A stretch of DNA of 64,000 bases from an uncultured Rhodospirillales bacterium (GCA_903822185.1 CAIJOA010000011.1:620001-684000), one strand, 5' to 3'; positions 23,528 through 33,049 are shown, counted from the stretch's first letter. Translations and numbers: made by a program. Notes: generated by a model not told the origin, from the letters alone.

Positions 23528-24342
23528 GGCCCAGCGGGCGGCATCACGGGCGCGAGTTTGCCGCCAAGACGTAGCGGCCAGATCCCGCGCGCGAGGCCGG
23601 TCGCGTCGTCGGTTTCGATCAGCGCGCCACAGATCGTCGGCTCGCCCGGCGAGACTTCCAACCGGTCGCCCGGCACCTTGCGCACGAAGCGCGCGATGGC
23701 CGGTCCTTTGGTCATGCCGATGACAGAATCATAATCGCCGCACATGCCGACATCGGTCTGATAAGCCGTGCCGCCAATAAGAACGCGATGATCGGCCGTC
23801 GGCACATGACAGTGCGTTCCCAGCACCGCCGAGGCGCGGCCGTCGCAGAAATGACCCATCGAGGTCTTTTCCGAACTCGCCTCGCCATGAAAATCGAGGA
23901 GGATCGCCGCAACGCTGCCGAGCGGATGTTGGCCAAGCAGCTTATCAACGGCCGCAAAGGGATCGTCGATCGCATCCATGAACAGGCGCGCCATGGCGTT
24001 CACCACCATGATCTTGCGACCGTCGGCCAGCGAATAGATGCCGAAGCCGTTGCCGGGCGTGCCTTGCGGGAAATTGATCGGGCGCAGTAAGCGCGGATCG
24101 CCGCCGATATAGGGCATGATCTCGCGCCGGTCCCAGATGTGATTGCCTGTGGTGACGACATCGACGCCGCTCGCATAGAGCTCGGCGCAGATGGTTTCGG
24201 TGATGCCGAAGCCGTGCGCGGCGTTCTCGCCGTTGGCGACGACGAAATCGAGATGGAGGTCGCGGCGAAGGCCCGGTATCGCGGCGCTTAAAGCCTCACG
24301 CGCCACACGGCCGACGATGTCACCGCAATGCAGAATCCGCAT
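23524..24342 (-). CDS. YmdB-type (TIGR00282) metallophosphoesterase
   Basis: 272 aa; MRILHCGDIVGRVAREAL, DFHGEASSEKTSMGHFCDGRASAVLGTHCHVPTAD. Confidence 0.9.
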   Translation of the reverse strand: MRILHCGDIVGRVAREALSAAIPGLRRDLHLDFVVANGENAAHGFGITETICAELYASGVDVVTTGNHIWDRREIMPYIGGDPRLLRPINFPQGTPGNGFGIYSLADGRKIMVVNAMARLFMDAIDDPFAAVDKLLGQHPLGSVAAILLDFHGEASSEKTSMGHFCDGRASAVLGTHCHVPTADHRVLIGGTAYQTDVGMCGDYDSVIGMTKGPAIARFVRKVPGDRLEVSPGEPTICGALIETDDATGLARGIWPLRLGGKLAPVMPPAGP

Positions 24343-24374
24343 CGCCCGTCACCGCACCGCTGAAGAAAGAAAAT

Positions 24375-24540
24375 GAGAGAATGAAGCCACCTCGGCCGTC
24401 GGTATTGGTAACCCTCGTTGCCCGCTTACGCAGGTGGAAACCATGTAACGAAACCAGGGCTCCGTCAGGGACAGTCTCCTAGAGGTATTTATCGGCCCCG
24501 GGGTGACGCGACCTAACGCACCGTGCAGCCCCATTCTCTC
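24375..24540 (-). ncRNA. ssrS: 6S RNA candidate
   Basis: Terminal stem GAGAGAATG/CATTCTCTC closing about 166 nt; CCCCGGGGCCGATAAATACCT resembles the E. coli 6S CCCCTGAGCCGATATTTCATA block; located just downstream of zapA. Confidence 0.8.
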
Positions 24541-24544
24541 GGAC

Positions 24545-24874
24545 TTATATGTGGGACGTTTCGAGCCGCGCCGCAACTGCCTCGATGCGGGCGGCCAAGC
24601 GATCGACGCCCGTGGCGAGAGCGCGGCCGTCGCTGGGAGGCGTCTGCGCCGCGACCGAACGGAGCGCTTCGTTGGCTTCGGCCAGCTCGTCGGCGAGGAC
24701 AAGCGCCGCCAAAACCAGCAGCCGGGCCTCGCCGGCTTGGCCGACTTGGCGGGCGAAAGCAGCCACTTTGCCGTCGATTGTCTGGGCGAGATCGCGAATC
24801 CGCTGTTCTTCGCCTTCGTCGCAGGAAACCGGATAGGCGCGGCCGTTAATGGTGACGGAAACTTGCGGCATCAC
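24545..24874 (-). CDS. zapA: Cell division protein ZapA
   Basis: 109 aa; MMPQVSVTINGRAYPVSCDEGEEQRIRDLAQTIDGKVAAFARQVGQ. Confidence 0.92.
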   Translation of the reverse strand: MMPQVSVTINGRAYPVSCDEGEEQRIRDLAQTIDGKVAAFARQVGQAGEARLLVLAALVLADELAEANEALRSVAAQTPPSDGRALATGVDRLAARIEAVAARLETSHI

Positions 24875-25065
24875 TCGATTTCCAAAAGCCGGTCGATACG
24901 CGAAATCGCCTGTTCCAGCCGTGCGGCGACCAAAGCGGTGGCATCGACCAGCGCCGAATTATCGGACGGCGGGGCGGTTTTTTCCGTCGCGGCCCGTTTC
25001 GAGGCCGCCTCCAGCCGCGCCACGGCCTGCTCTAATCGTTGCGCTGCTTGATCCATTTCACCCAT
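24871..25065 (-). CDS. DUF4164-like short coiled-coil protein
   Basis: 64 aa heptad-like (LEQAVARLEAASKRA...LEQAISRIDRLLEIE); 4-bp overlap with zapA. Confidence 0.7.
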   Translation of the reverse strand: MGEMDQAAQRLEQAVARLEAASKRAATEKTAPPSDNSALVDATALVAARLEQAISRIDRLLEIE

Positions 25066-25170
25066 GACACGCCACCCTTGCGCCGAATTTGCGAGATTAT
25101 TCCGAGAGTTCGCGAAAGGTCAACGACGCGCTCAGCCTCAGCGGCAGGCAAAACCGATTTCCCCGCAGCG

Positions 25171-25185
25171 TCAACCATTCATTAA
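25171..25185 (+). promoter_or_regulatory. CtrA-like box
   Basis: TCAA-CCATTCA-TTAA, one mismatch to TTAA-N7-TTAA, upstream of the ParB-like gene. Confidence 0.35.
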
Positions 25186-25323
25186 GGCGTGGACGATTAT
25201 GGTCAACGGGAGATGAACGACCGACCGAGCCGAGGGGGTCCGGAAGGATCGTAGGAAACAGACGATGTCGATAGATCGAAGCTCGTATATCCTCATGGTC
25301 GTTGGCGTAAGGAGTAACTTGCG

Positions 25324-26475
25324 ATGACCAGCCCGGCACCTAGCTGGCAGCTAGATCGCCTCTCGACCAGCGCGCGCGAAGCGGCTGAAATCGCGTCTCT
25401 TGGCGCGGGTTTGTCGCTTTCGTCCTGGTTGAGCCGGCTTATTAGCGAAACCTGCGCTGCCGAGGGCGTTGCGCCCCCGAGCGAGCCGCCGAAAATCCTC
25501 GAATTCACCCGCGAACCACGCGAACGGCCCGTTATGGCCCCGCCGCGGGTCTTTGCACCCGCCCCCGCCCCGGTCGTTCAGGCACCGGTTGCCCCGGCGC
25601 CCGTTGCCGAGCCTCCGCGCGTCGTCATGCCGAATTTCGCCGCCGAGCCGCCGCATATCATGCCGGCCCCGATGCCGCAGCCCGCGCCGATGCCGGTGGC
25701 ACCGCCCGCAGCACCGGTCATGCGCCCCGCCGCCGAACAGCAGCCGGTCTTTAATCCGGCTCCGTCTCCCCTCTTTGCACCGGCGGCCCCGCCGGTGATG
25801 ATGCCGCTTCGTCCGGCCGCCGCAAACGCGCCGATGCCGACCCCAGCGCCCGTCGCTGCCGCGCCGGCACCGCAGGCACCGGTCGTTCCCGGCGCGACGA
25901 TGCTGGCCACGAGCTCGATGGCGCCCGCCAATCTCGGCACACGTCGCGGCGAAGATCTTCCCGAAGCACTGCTGAGCGACATCGCAACGCGCGGCGTGCG
26001 TCAGCCGATCGTCGTTCGCCGTGTCGCCAATAATCCCGAGCGTTACGAGATCATCTGCGGTCATCGCCGCTGGCGCGCCGCACAGCGTGTCGGTTTGTCG
26101 TCGCTGCCCGCGACGGTCGTCACGCAAGACGATGCGACCGCGATCCTTACCTCGCTCGCCGAAAATCTTCAGTCCGGCAGTTTGGCCGCGATGGATGAAG
26201 CCCAGGCCTATCTGCGTCTGCTGACGCAATGCGCCGTCGATGCTTCGGCCGTCACCGCCGCGACCGGCAGCGATCGCAAGCACATCGTGCAGACCATGCG
26301 TCTTCTGGGCCTGCCCCCGTTGGTGCGCCATCTCGTCGGCGCCGGCACCTTGTCGCGCGAGCATGCTTACTTGCTCCTCGATGCGCCCAATCCTGAAACC
26401 TTGGCCGATGCCATTCTCGCCGAAGGCTTGAGTGTTGAAGCGGTTAAGCAGCGTCTCACTGGAGGGACGAAGTGA
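25324..26475 (+). CDS. ParB-domain (ParB/Spo0J nuclease-fold + HTH) protein with PodJ-like N-terminal motif and Pro/Ala-rich linker
   Basis: 383 aa; VRQPIVVRRVANNPERYEIICGHRRWRAAQRVGL, SLAENLQSGSLAAMDEAQAYLRLL, HTH RKHIVQTMRLLGLPPLVRHLVGAGTLSREHAYLLL; no parA nearby. Confidence 0.85.
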   Translation: MTSPAPSWQLDRLSTSAREAAEIASLGAGLSLSSWLSRLISETCAAEGVAPPSEPPKILEFTREPRERPVMAPPRVFAPAPAPVVQAPVAPAPVAEPPRVVMPNFAAEPPHIMPAPMPQPAPMPVAPPAAPVMRPAAEQQPVFNPAPSPLFAPAAPPVMMPLRPAAANAPMPTPAPVAAAPAPQAPVVPGATMLATSSMAPANLGTRRGEDLPEALLSDIATRGVRQPIVVRRVANNPERYEIICGHRRWRAAQRVGLSSLPATVVTQDDATAILTSLAENLQSGSLAAMDEAQAYLRLLTQCAVDASAVTAATGSDRKHIVQTMRLLGLPPLVRHLVGAGTLSREHAYLLLDAPNPETLADAILAEGLSVEAVKQRLTGGTK

Positions 26476-28715
26476 TGATCCGCGACATGCCGCCCCTCGC
26501 CCTTGAAGGCATCGATCCTTGGGAAAAAGTCCAAGTCGATTCCTCCGCCCGGCGTCTTGCTGAATATGCCGCTGCCGCTGCCGGTCTTGCCGTCGAGGAA
26601 TGGCTGGAACGCGCCATTCGCCGCGCATGCCCCAGCGCCTTCCGCAACGCTCCGGCTCCCGTGCCGCAGCCGGTCATCGTACCGCCGCCGCTAGCGCCGC
26701 GTCCGAACCTCTTCAACGCCGCGCCGCAAGCCGCGCCGGCGCCGACATCTGCACCGCCCGAGATCGAAGCGTCACTCGCCTCGCTTCTCGCGATGGCGCA
26801 GCGTCAACTGCAACCGCAGACCCCGCCGCCGGCCGCACCGATCGAACGTGCCCCGGTCGAGCAGTCCTATATCGAACAAGCCTATATCGCTCAGCAGCCG
26901 GCCCCCGCGCCCGTTGCGCCTCCGTTGCCGTCTTTTCTGACGGCCGCGCCGATCGCTTACGAACCCGCGCCGACGATGCGTGCGGCTCCGGCCCCGATGG
27001 CGCCGCAGCAGCCGCAGATGCCGGAACCGCCGGTCGCACGTCATGCGCCGACGATCGCCGAGCGTCTTGCTCAGCATCATTTCGACGAACCCGAATACGA
27101 AACCGAACCGGCACCGCTTCACGACGACCGCTTCCAGCCTGATTGGGCGGAGCGCGATGTCGCGCCGCGCATGATGGCCTATGCGGACGAAGAGGAGATG
27201 GCACCGCGGAAATCGAAGAGCCGCTTCAAGCTGTGGGCGCCGCGCGAACCTTCCGTTCAAGGCGACGAACCCGTCGATGCGCCGTTGCGCGGCGAACGCG
27301 ATCATGACTTCGACCGCGATCAAGACCGTAACCAGGACCGTCCGTCTGCGAATCCCCTTGCCCGCAAGAGCAAGCGCAGCCTCGCCCTGATCGCAGTCGG
27401 CATCGCCCTCGCCGTCACCGCAGGCGCGGTTACCGCGCAGTTCCTCATCCCGAACCGTCAGAGCTTGTCGCGTTTCGCGTCGGCCCCGAACACGCCGGTC
27501 AATAACAGCCCCGCGCCGATCTTCGCGCCGGCGCCGAGCAATCCGCCGCCGCTGCCGTCGTTCAACGACCGCACCAACGGCCCGTCGAGCTACACCAATA
27601 ACGCGTCGGCTATCCCGAGCCTGCCGCAGGACAACAGCGCGCCGGCCATGCAGGCCGCGCCTGTCATGCCCCCGCCGCCGCTGCCCTTGCCGACACCGAT
27701 GCCGGCGCAGCAGAGCAACAACGCTATGACCGCACCGACCAATCTTCCGCCGGTGCCGGGTCTGCCGACCTTGTCGAATGCGCCGACGCAAAGCGCCGCT
27801 TTGCCGCCGACACTGCCGCCGGCACCGATGCAGACTCCGACGGTGAGCCCGCTTGCAACCCGCGCACCCGTACAGCCCACGCCTGCCGTCCCGATGATGG
27901 ATAGCGATTCGTCGGCGATGCAGCCACCCGTGGCGATGGCGAAACAACCGCCGGCCGCGAAAACCAAAGCTGGTGCAGCGCCAACCGTTGCCACCGCGAC
28001 ACCCGCTCCCGCCGCGACCTCAGGTGCAAAGACCGCCAAGATCGAAAGCGATACGGCTCCGACCGATCCCAAGGCGCTCGCGCCCTGGCTCGAAGCCCGC
28101 GCCAAGACCGGTGACTCGATCGCGCAATATCGTCTCGGCGTTCTTTATTCACTGGGCCAAGGCGTGACGCAGGATTATCAGCGCGCCGCGTCGCTGTTCA
28201 AATCAGCCGCCGATGGCGGTGTCGCCGAAGCGCAATACAATGTCGCCGTGATGTATGGCGAAGGTCTCGGCATCGGCCGCGATCCGGCCCAAGCGGTGAA
28301 CTGGTATCGCAAGGCCGCCGGCCAGGGCAATGCCAACGCCGCCTTCAATCTCGGCGTCGCCTATTCGAACGGCATCGGCATCCAACAGAACATGGATCAG
28401 GCCGCGCAGTGGTTCCGCCGCGCCGCCGGTTCGGGCATCGTCAACGCCCAATTCAATCTCGGCCTGCTCTACGAGCGCGGCGACGGTGTGCCGGTCTCGC
28501 AGGTCGAAGCTTATGCTTGGTATTCAGCCGCCGCCAATCATGGCGACACGGGCGCCGGTCAACGCCGCGATCGTCTCGCCAGCACGCTCTCGCCCTCGAC
28601 GCTTAAGGAAGCGCAGGCGCGGGCGCAGCAAGTCCTCACGACGATCCAGAACGGCGCGAACAACGCTCCCGCCGGTGGCATCACCTCCGCCACCCCGGCC
28701 GCAGCTCGCCGCTAA
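26475..28715 (+). CDS. PodJ-like single-pass Sel1-repeat protein
   Basis: About 746 aa; N-terminal motif like the preceding protein, TM SLALIAVGIALAVTAGAVTAQFLI, Pro-rich region, 3-4 Sel1 repeats (AQYRLGVLYSLGQGVTQDYQRAASLFKSAADGG...); TGATG coupling to the upstream gene (GTG at 26472 also possible). Confidence 0.85.
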   Translation: MIRDMPPLALEGIDPWEKVQVDSSARRLAEYAAAAAGLAVEEWLERAIRRACPSAFRNAPAPVPQPVIVPPPLAPRPNLFNAAPQAAPAPTSAPPEIEASLASLLAMAQRQLQPQTPPPAAPIERAPVEQSYIEQAYIAQQPAPAPVAPPLPSFLTAAPIAYEPAPTMRAAPAPMAPQQPQMPEPPVARHAPTIAERLAQHHFDEPEYETEPAPLHDDRFQPDWAERDVAPRMMAYADEEEMAPRKSKSRFKLWAPREPSVQGDEPVDAPLRGERDHDFDRDQDRNQDRPSANPLARKSKRSLALIAVGIALAVTAGAVTAQFLIPNRQSLSRFASAPNTPVNNSPAPIFAPAPSNPPPLPSFNDRTNGPSSYTNNASAIPSLPQDNSAPAMQAAPVMPPPPLPLPTPMPAQQSNNAMTAPTNLPPVPGLPTLSNAPTQSAALPPTLPPAPMQTPTVSPLATRAPVQPTPAVPMMDSDSSAMQPPVAMAKQPPAAKTKAGAAPTVATATPAPAATSGAKTAKIESDTAPTDPKALAPWLEARAKTGDSIAQYRLGVLYSLGQGVTQDYQRAASLFKSAADGGVAEAQYNVAVMYGEGLGIGRDPAQAVNWYRKAAGQGNANAAFNLGVAYSNGIGIQQNMDQAAQWFRRAAGSGIVNAQFNLGLLYERGDGVPVSQVEAYAWYSAAANHGDTGAGQRRDRLASTLSPSTLKEAQARAQQVLTTIQNGANNAPAGGITSATPAAARR

Positions 28716-29569
28716 ATCAAACGCCCCGCCGCGATCCACCATCGCGGCGGGGCTTTCGCTTTCATCGTTGCAGCGGCGGCCTCGGCCGCCGTTTGCGATT
28801 CAAACAGACCAAAGCACGTCGCACCGCTGCCGCTCATTCGGGCGAGCAGGGCATTTTGCGCTTCGAGTTCTTTCAGCACATCGCCGATCGCGGGCACGAT
28901 ACCCAGCGCGGCTTCGGTCAGATCGTTGTGACGCGCCGCCAGCAAAGCAGCCAGCTGCCGCGCATCCTTCGGCGCTTCTTCAAAACGTGATGCCGGCGTG
29001 AAACCGCCACGACGCGCCTTGAAGACGGAGACAGTCGGCAAGGCGATACCCGGATTGACCAACACCAATCCCGCACGCGGCAACGACGGTGCGGCCTCGA
29101 CCAATTCGCCGGTGCCGCCGAAATAAGACGCGCGTTCCGCAAGGCACACCGGCACATCGGCGCCAAGCTTCAAGGCCAGTGCAGCGAGTGCGGCTTCATC
29201 GGGCTGTGCCTGCCAAAGACCGCACAACGCTTTTAAGGTCGCCGCCGCATCGCTCGACCCGCCGCCGATCCCGGAAGCGATCGGAAGGTTTTTCTCCAAC
29301 GTCAAAGCGGCATTGGGCTTGCGGCCCAGCAACGCGGCCAGCATCTCGGCAGCACGCCAGGCGAGATTGGTCGGATCGTTATCCTTCAAGTCGCCGGCGA
29401 ACGGCCCGGTGATCTTGAGGCTGAGGCCCGATGCCGACGCGGCGGAAAGACGATCGCCGATATCGGAAAAAGCGGCGAGGCTGTCGAGCAGGTGATAGCC
29501 GTCATCGCGTCGGCCGACGACATGCAGATAAAGATTGAGCTTTGCGGGCGCGGGCCACCAACGCGGCAT
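28712..29569 (-). CDS. ispE: 4-diphosphocytidyl-2-C-methyl-D-erythritol kinase
   Basis: 285 aa; AKLNLYLHVVGRRDDGYHLLDSL, LPIASGIGGGSSDAAATL. Confidence 0.95.
   Translation of the reverse strand: MPRWWPAPAKLNLYLHVVGRRDDGYHLLDSLAAFSDIGDRLSAASASGLSLKITGPFAGDLKDNDPTNLAWRAAEMLAALLGRKPNAALTLEKNLPIASGIGGGSSDAAATLKALCGLWQAQPDEAALAALALKLGADVPVCLAERASYFGGTGELVEAAPSLPRAGLVLVNPGIALPTVSVFKARRGGFTPASRFEEAPKDARQLAALLAARHNDLTEAALGIVPAIGDVLKELEAQNALLARMSGSGATCFGLFESQTAAEAAAATMKAKAPPRWWIAAGRLI
28723..28753 (+). terminator. Hairpin terminator for the PodJ-like gene, lying within the ispE 3' coding region
   Basis: GCCCCGCCGCGAT-CCACC-ATCGCGGCGGGGC followed by TTTCGCTTTC. Confidence 0.6.
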
Positions 29570-29578
29570 GGCGAAGAC

Positions 29579-31312
29579 TCAGCCGCCTCGGGCCGTCGTC
29601 GAAGCCGGCACGGCGCCGAGGCCTTGATCCAGTTTCACCTGGATACCCTTCACCTCGTCGGGCTCAGGCAGGAACTGCAACGCGCGCCGCCACTGATAGC
29701 GTGCTTCGGCGGTGCGGCCGATCCGCCAATAGGCATCGCCGAGATGATCGTTGATCGTCGGATCTTCGGGCAGCAATTCGATCGCACGTTCAAGGAATTC
29801 GGCGGCGTGCGAGAAATCGCCGGTGCGGTAATAGGCCCAGCCGAGACTATCGACGATATAACCGTCGTTCGGGCGCAGCTCGACCGCGCGCTTGATCATG
29901 CCCAACGCCTCGGTGAGATTCTCGCCCTTATCGATCCAGGAATAGCCGAGATAATTCAGTACCAGCGGCTGATCGGCCTGCAGCGCCAGCGCATGCTTCA
30001 GATCGGCCTCGGCGCGCGGCCATTGGTTCGACCGTTCCAGCGCGACGCCGCGGCTATAGAACAAACGCCAATCGCTGGCTTGCGGGTTGGGCGTGCGCGC
30101 GATCGCCGTGTCGTAGGCGGTAACGGCCTCGGCAAAACGCTTATGCCCGCGCAACACATCGCCGAGTTCGACCAGCGGCTCGGCCCGCGACGGACGCTCG
30201 GCCGCCATCGTCTTCAACTGCGCGGCGGCGTCGTTGGTCTTGTCGAGTGCGTCGAGTTCGAGCGCGGCGCGCAACTGCGCCATCCAATAATAAGGCGACT
30301 TCGAATCAATCGCGCGATAGAGCGCGAGCGCATCGGCCGGCCGTTCCTGGCTGTCGCGAATTTCGGCGATCAGCATCTGCGCCAGGGCAAAGTTCGGCGA
30401 GAGATCCAGCGCGAGCCGCGCATAGACCAGTGAGGCATCGACCGTCTCACGCTGATTGAGCAGCCCGGCAAGATCGAACAGCCCTTCCGCGGCGCCATCG
30501 GCGGGATTGGCGATGAGGCGCGCCGGAATGACGCCCTTGTCGATGCGGGCAATGCCCGCCGTCGCAACATCGGTCAGCGCATTCTCGGCAGCGCTGCGCG
30601 TATAAGCGCGGCGCGCGTCTTCGGCGCGGCCGTGGCGTTCGAAGAAATTTCCGGCCAGTTCGGCGACGCGCCAGGTCGGCGGCTGCGCGCCACCAATAAG
30701 CTTGGTGTAAGCCGCCGCGGCTTCGTCGATGTGATCGGTGAAATCCTGAATCAGCGCGGCATGAAGATCGCGCAGCGGCGCGAGGCCGGCATTGCCGCCG
30801 CCCATCGTGTCGAGCGCCTGCAGCGCCGGGCCCAACTGACCCCGCCCCGCCTGCGACCAAGCGAGCAGCAACGGCACCGAGAAACGTTGCGCGCCTTCGC
30901 GCGGCATCGCCTGCGCGTCCTTCGCCGCATCGTCGAACTTGCCGGCCTTCAGTTCCTGTTCCAGCAAGACCAGACCGGCGAGGCCGGAACGGCCGTCGAT
31001 CTCGGTAATGCGTTGCGCCAGCGGCACGGCTTCGGCGATGCGGCCGTCCGAGACGCGCAGCAGGAAAGTACGGCGGATCAGGTCGTAATTGCTGCTGTCG
31101 GCGCTGAGTGCGCGATCGAGAAAGCTGGCCGCATCGGCATAGTCATGCGCGACCTGGGCATGCTGTGCGGCGAGGTAACTGCCGAGCGCGCTGCGCGGCG
31201 GCGTGGCCGGACCGCCGCGGGTATCGGCGGTCGCACAGCCGCTGAGCAACATGAGCGCCGAACACACGGCCAGAAAGCGGCGATCGAGGCGCAGCATCGA
31301 GTTTGTTTCCAT
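29579..31312 (-). CDS. Tetratricopeptide-repeat lipoprotein
   Basis: 577 aa; lipobox LLSGCATADT, many TPRs including LNYLGYSWIDKGENLTEALGMIKRAVELRPNDGYIVDSLGWAYYR. Confidence 0.88.
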   Translation of the reverse strand: METNSMLRLDRRFLAVCSALMLLSGCATADTRGGPATPPRSALGSYLAAQHAQVAHDYADAASFLDRALSADSSNYDLIRRTFLLRVSDGRIAEAVPLAQRITEIDGRSGLAGLVLLEQELKAGKFDDAAKDAQAMPREGAQRFSVPLLLAWSQAGRGQLGPALQALDTMGGGNAGLAPLRDLHAALIQDFTDHIDEAAAAYTKLIGGAQPPTWRVAELAGNFFERHGRAEDARRAYTRSAAENALTDVATAGIARIDKGVIPARLIANPADGAAEGLFDLAGLLNQRETVDASLVYARLALDLSPNFALAQMLIAEIRDSQERPADALALYRAIDSKSPYYWMAQLRAALELDALDKTNDAAAQLKTMAAERPSRAEPLVELGDVLRGHKRFAEAVTAYDTAIARTPNPQASDWRLFYSRGVALERSNQWPRAEADLKHALALQADQPLVLNYLGYSWIDKGENLTEALGMIKRAVELRPNDGYIVDSLGWAYYRTGDFSHAAEFLERAIELLPEDPTINDHLGDAYWRIGRTAEARYQWRRALQFLPEPDEVKGIQVKLDQGLGAVPASTTARGG

Positions 31313-31359
31313 CCACTCAGTCTAGGCAGAAATAGCGGGGATTACACTAGGTCTGGGGC

Positions 31360-32982
31360 TCACATATTCGGGTAATTGGGCCCGCCGCCGCCTTCAGGAA
31401 CCACCCAATTGATATTCTGGGTAGGGTCTTTGATGTCGCAGGTTTTGCAGTGGACGCAATTCTGCGCGTTGATCTGCAGCCGGGGATTGTCGCCCGCCGC
31501 GTCTTTGACGATTTCATAGACGCCCGCCGGGCAGTAACGCTGCTCGGGCGAATCATAAATCGCCCAATTGATGTCGATGGCCTTCGACGGGTCGCGCAAT
31601 TGGAGATGCGCCGGCTGGTTCTCTTCGTGATTGGTGTTCGAGATGAAGACCGAGGAGAGCCGGTCGAAGCTGACCACGCCATCGGGCTTGGGGTAGGCGA
31701 TCGGCGTCGCCTCGGCGGCCTTCTTCAAGTGTAGATGGTCGGCGCTATGGCGAAGCGTCCAGGGTTCCTTGCCGCGCAGTATATATGTGTCGAGCGCGGC
31801 ATGAGCGAGACCCGGCCACATCCCCATGCGGAAGGCCGGACGGATGTTGCGGACGGCGTTGAGTTCGGACCAGACCCAGCTCGACGACAAGGCCGCGTGA
31901 TAGTCCGCCGCGACGTCGCCGCCCAGCCGGCGGAAGATCGTCTCGGCTGCGACCATGCCCGACTTCATCGCGGTGTGGCTGCCCTTGATCTTCGGGACGT
32001 TGAGGAAGCCGGCGGCGCAGCCGATCAGCAACCCGCCCGGAAACGACAGACGCGGGATCGCCTGCAACCCACCCTCGTTGATCGCCCGCGCGCCGTACGC
32101 GACGCGGCGGCCGCCGACGAAGGTCGGGCGGATCGAGGGATGGGTCTTGAAGCGCTGGAACTCTTCGAACGGGCTGAGGAACGGATTGGCGTAATCGAGG
32201 CCGATGACGAAACCGACCGCGACCTGATTGTTCTCGAGGTGATAGAGGAACGAGCCGCCATAGGTCTGGCCGTCCAGCGGCCAGCCGATCGTATGGACGA
32301 CATGACCGGGCTTATGTTGGGCTGGATCGATCTCCCACAATTCCTTGATGCCGATGCCGTAGGTCTGGGGTCCGCTTTCCGCGCGGAGGCTGAACTGCTG
32401 CTCCAGTTGCTTGGTCAGCGACCCGCGGCAGCCTTCGCCGAACAGCGTCTCCTTGGCGATCAGCTCGACGCCTTCCTGGAAATGCGCGGTCGGCTGCCCG
32501 TCCTTGCCGACGCCCTGCGGTCCGGTCGCGACGCCGCGCACGCGACCGTTCTCGTCATACAGCACCTCGGCCCCAGCGAAGCCCGGATAGATCTCGACGC
32601 CCAACGCCTCGGCCTCGGTCGCCATCCAGCGGCAGAGATTGGCGAGGCTGATGATGTAGTTGCCCTCGTTGTGCATCTGCGGCGGGGTCGGCAGTTGAAA
32701 CGAGCGGTTGCGGGTCAGCAATAAGAAGGTGTCGTGGATCGCCGGCGTGTTGAGCGGTGCGCCGCGTTCCTTCCAGTCGGGGATCAGTTCATCGAGCGCC
32801 CGCGTCTCGAACACCGCCCCCGAAAGTATATGCGCCCCGACCTCGGAGCCTTTTTCGATGATGCAGACCGACAGCTCGGTGTCGTTTTCGGCGGCGAGTT
32901 GCTTCAGGCGAATGGCCGCGGCGAGACCCGACGGGCCCGCACCGACAATGACCACGTCATATTCCATCCGCTCGCGTTCCAT
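31360..32982 (-). CDS. Electron transfer flavoprotein-ubiquinone oxidoreductase
   Basis: [31 protein letters not shown]-terminal 4Fe-4[37 protein letters not shown]-track start runs through the upstream repeat. Confidence 0.95.
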   Translation of the reverse strand: MERERMEYDVVIVGAGPSGLAAAIRLKQLAAENDTELSVCIIEKGSEVGAHILSGAVFETRALDELIPDWKERGAPLNTPAIHDTFLLLTRNRSFQLPTPPQMHNEGNYIISLANLCRWMATEAEALGVEIYPGFAGAEVLYDENGRVRGVATGPQGVGKDGQPTAHFQEGVELIAKETLFGEGCRGSLTKQLEQQFSLRAESGPQTYGIGIKELWEIDPAQHKPGHVVHTIGWPLDGQTYGGSFLYHLENNQVAVGFVIGLDYANPFLSPFEEFQRFKTHPSIRPTFVGGRRVAYGARAINEGGLQAIPRLSFPGGLLIGCAAGFLNVPKIKGSHTAMKSGMVAAETIFRRLGGDVAADYHAALSSSWVWSELNAVRNIRPAFRMGMWPGLAHAALDTYILRGKEPWTLRHSADHLHLKKAAEATPIAYPKPDGVVSFDRLSSVFISNTNHEENQPAHLQLRDPSKAIDINWAIYDSPEQRYCPAGVYEIVKDAAGDNPRLQINAQNCVHCKTCDIKDPTQNINWVVPEGGGGPNYPNM

Positions 32983-33049
32983 ACCCTCGCCTTTCATGCC
33001 CCCACGTCCTCGGGGGCCGCCACTATAGAAAAAGCACCGGCCCGATCTA

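Noticed and set aside
24349-24702. 117-aa minus-strand ORF
   Set aside because: Spans the 6S RNA candidate and lies out of frame within zapA; no protein-like features
25324-26475. Canonical chromosomal parAB partition locus
   Set aside because: No parA, no recognisable parS noticed, diverged CTP boxes and unusual domain layout
26772-27947. 391-aa Arg/Gly-rich minus-strand ORF
   Set aside because: Antisense of the Pro/Ala-rich linker of the PodJ-like gene
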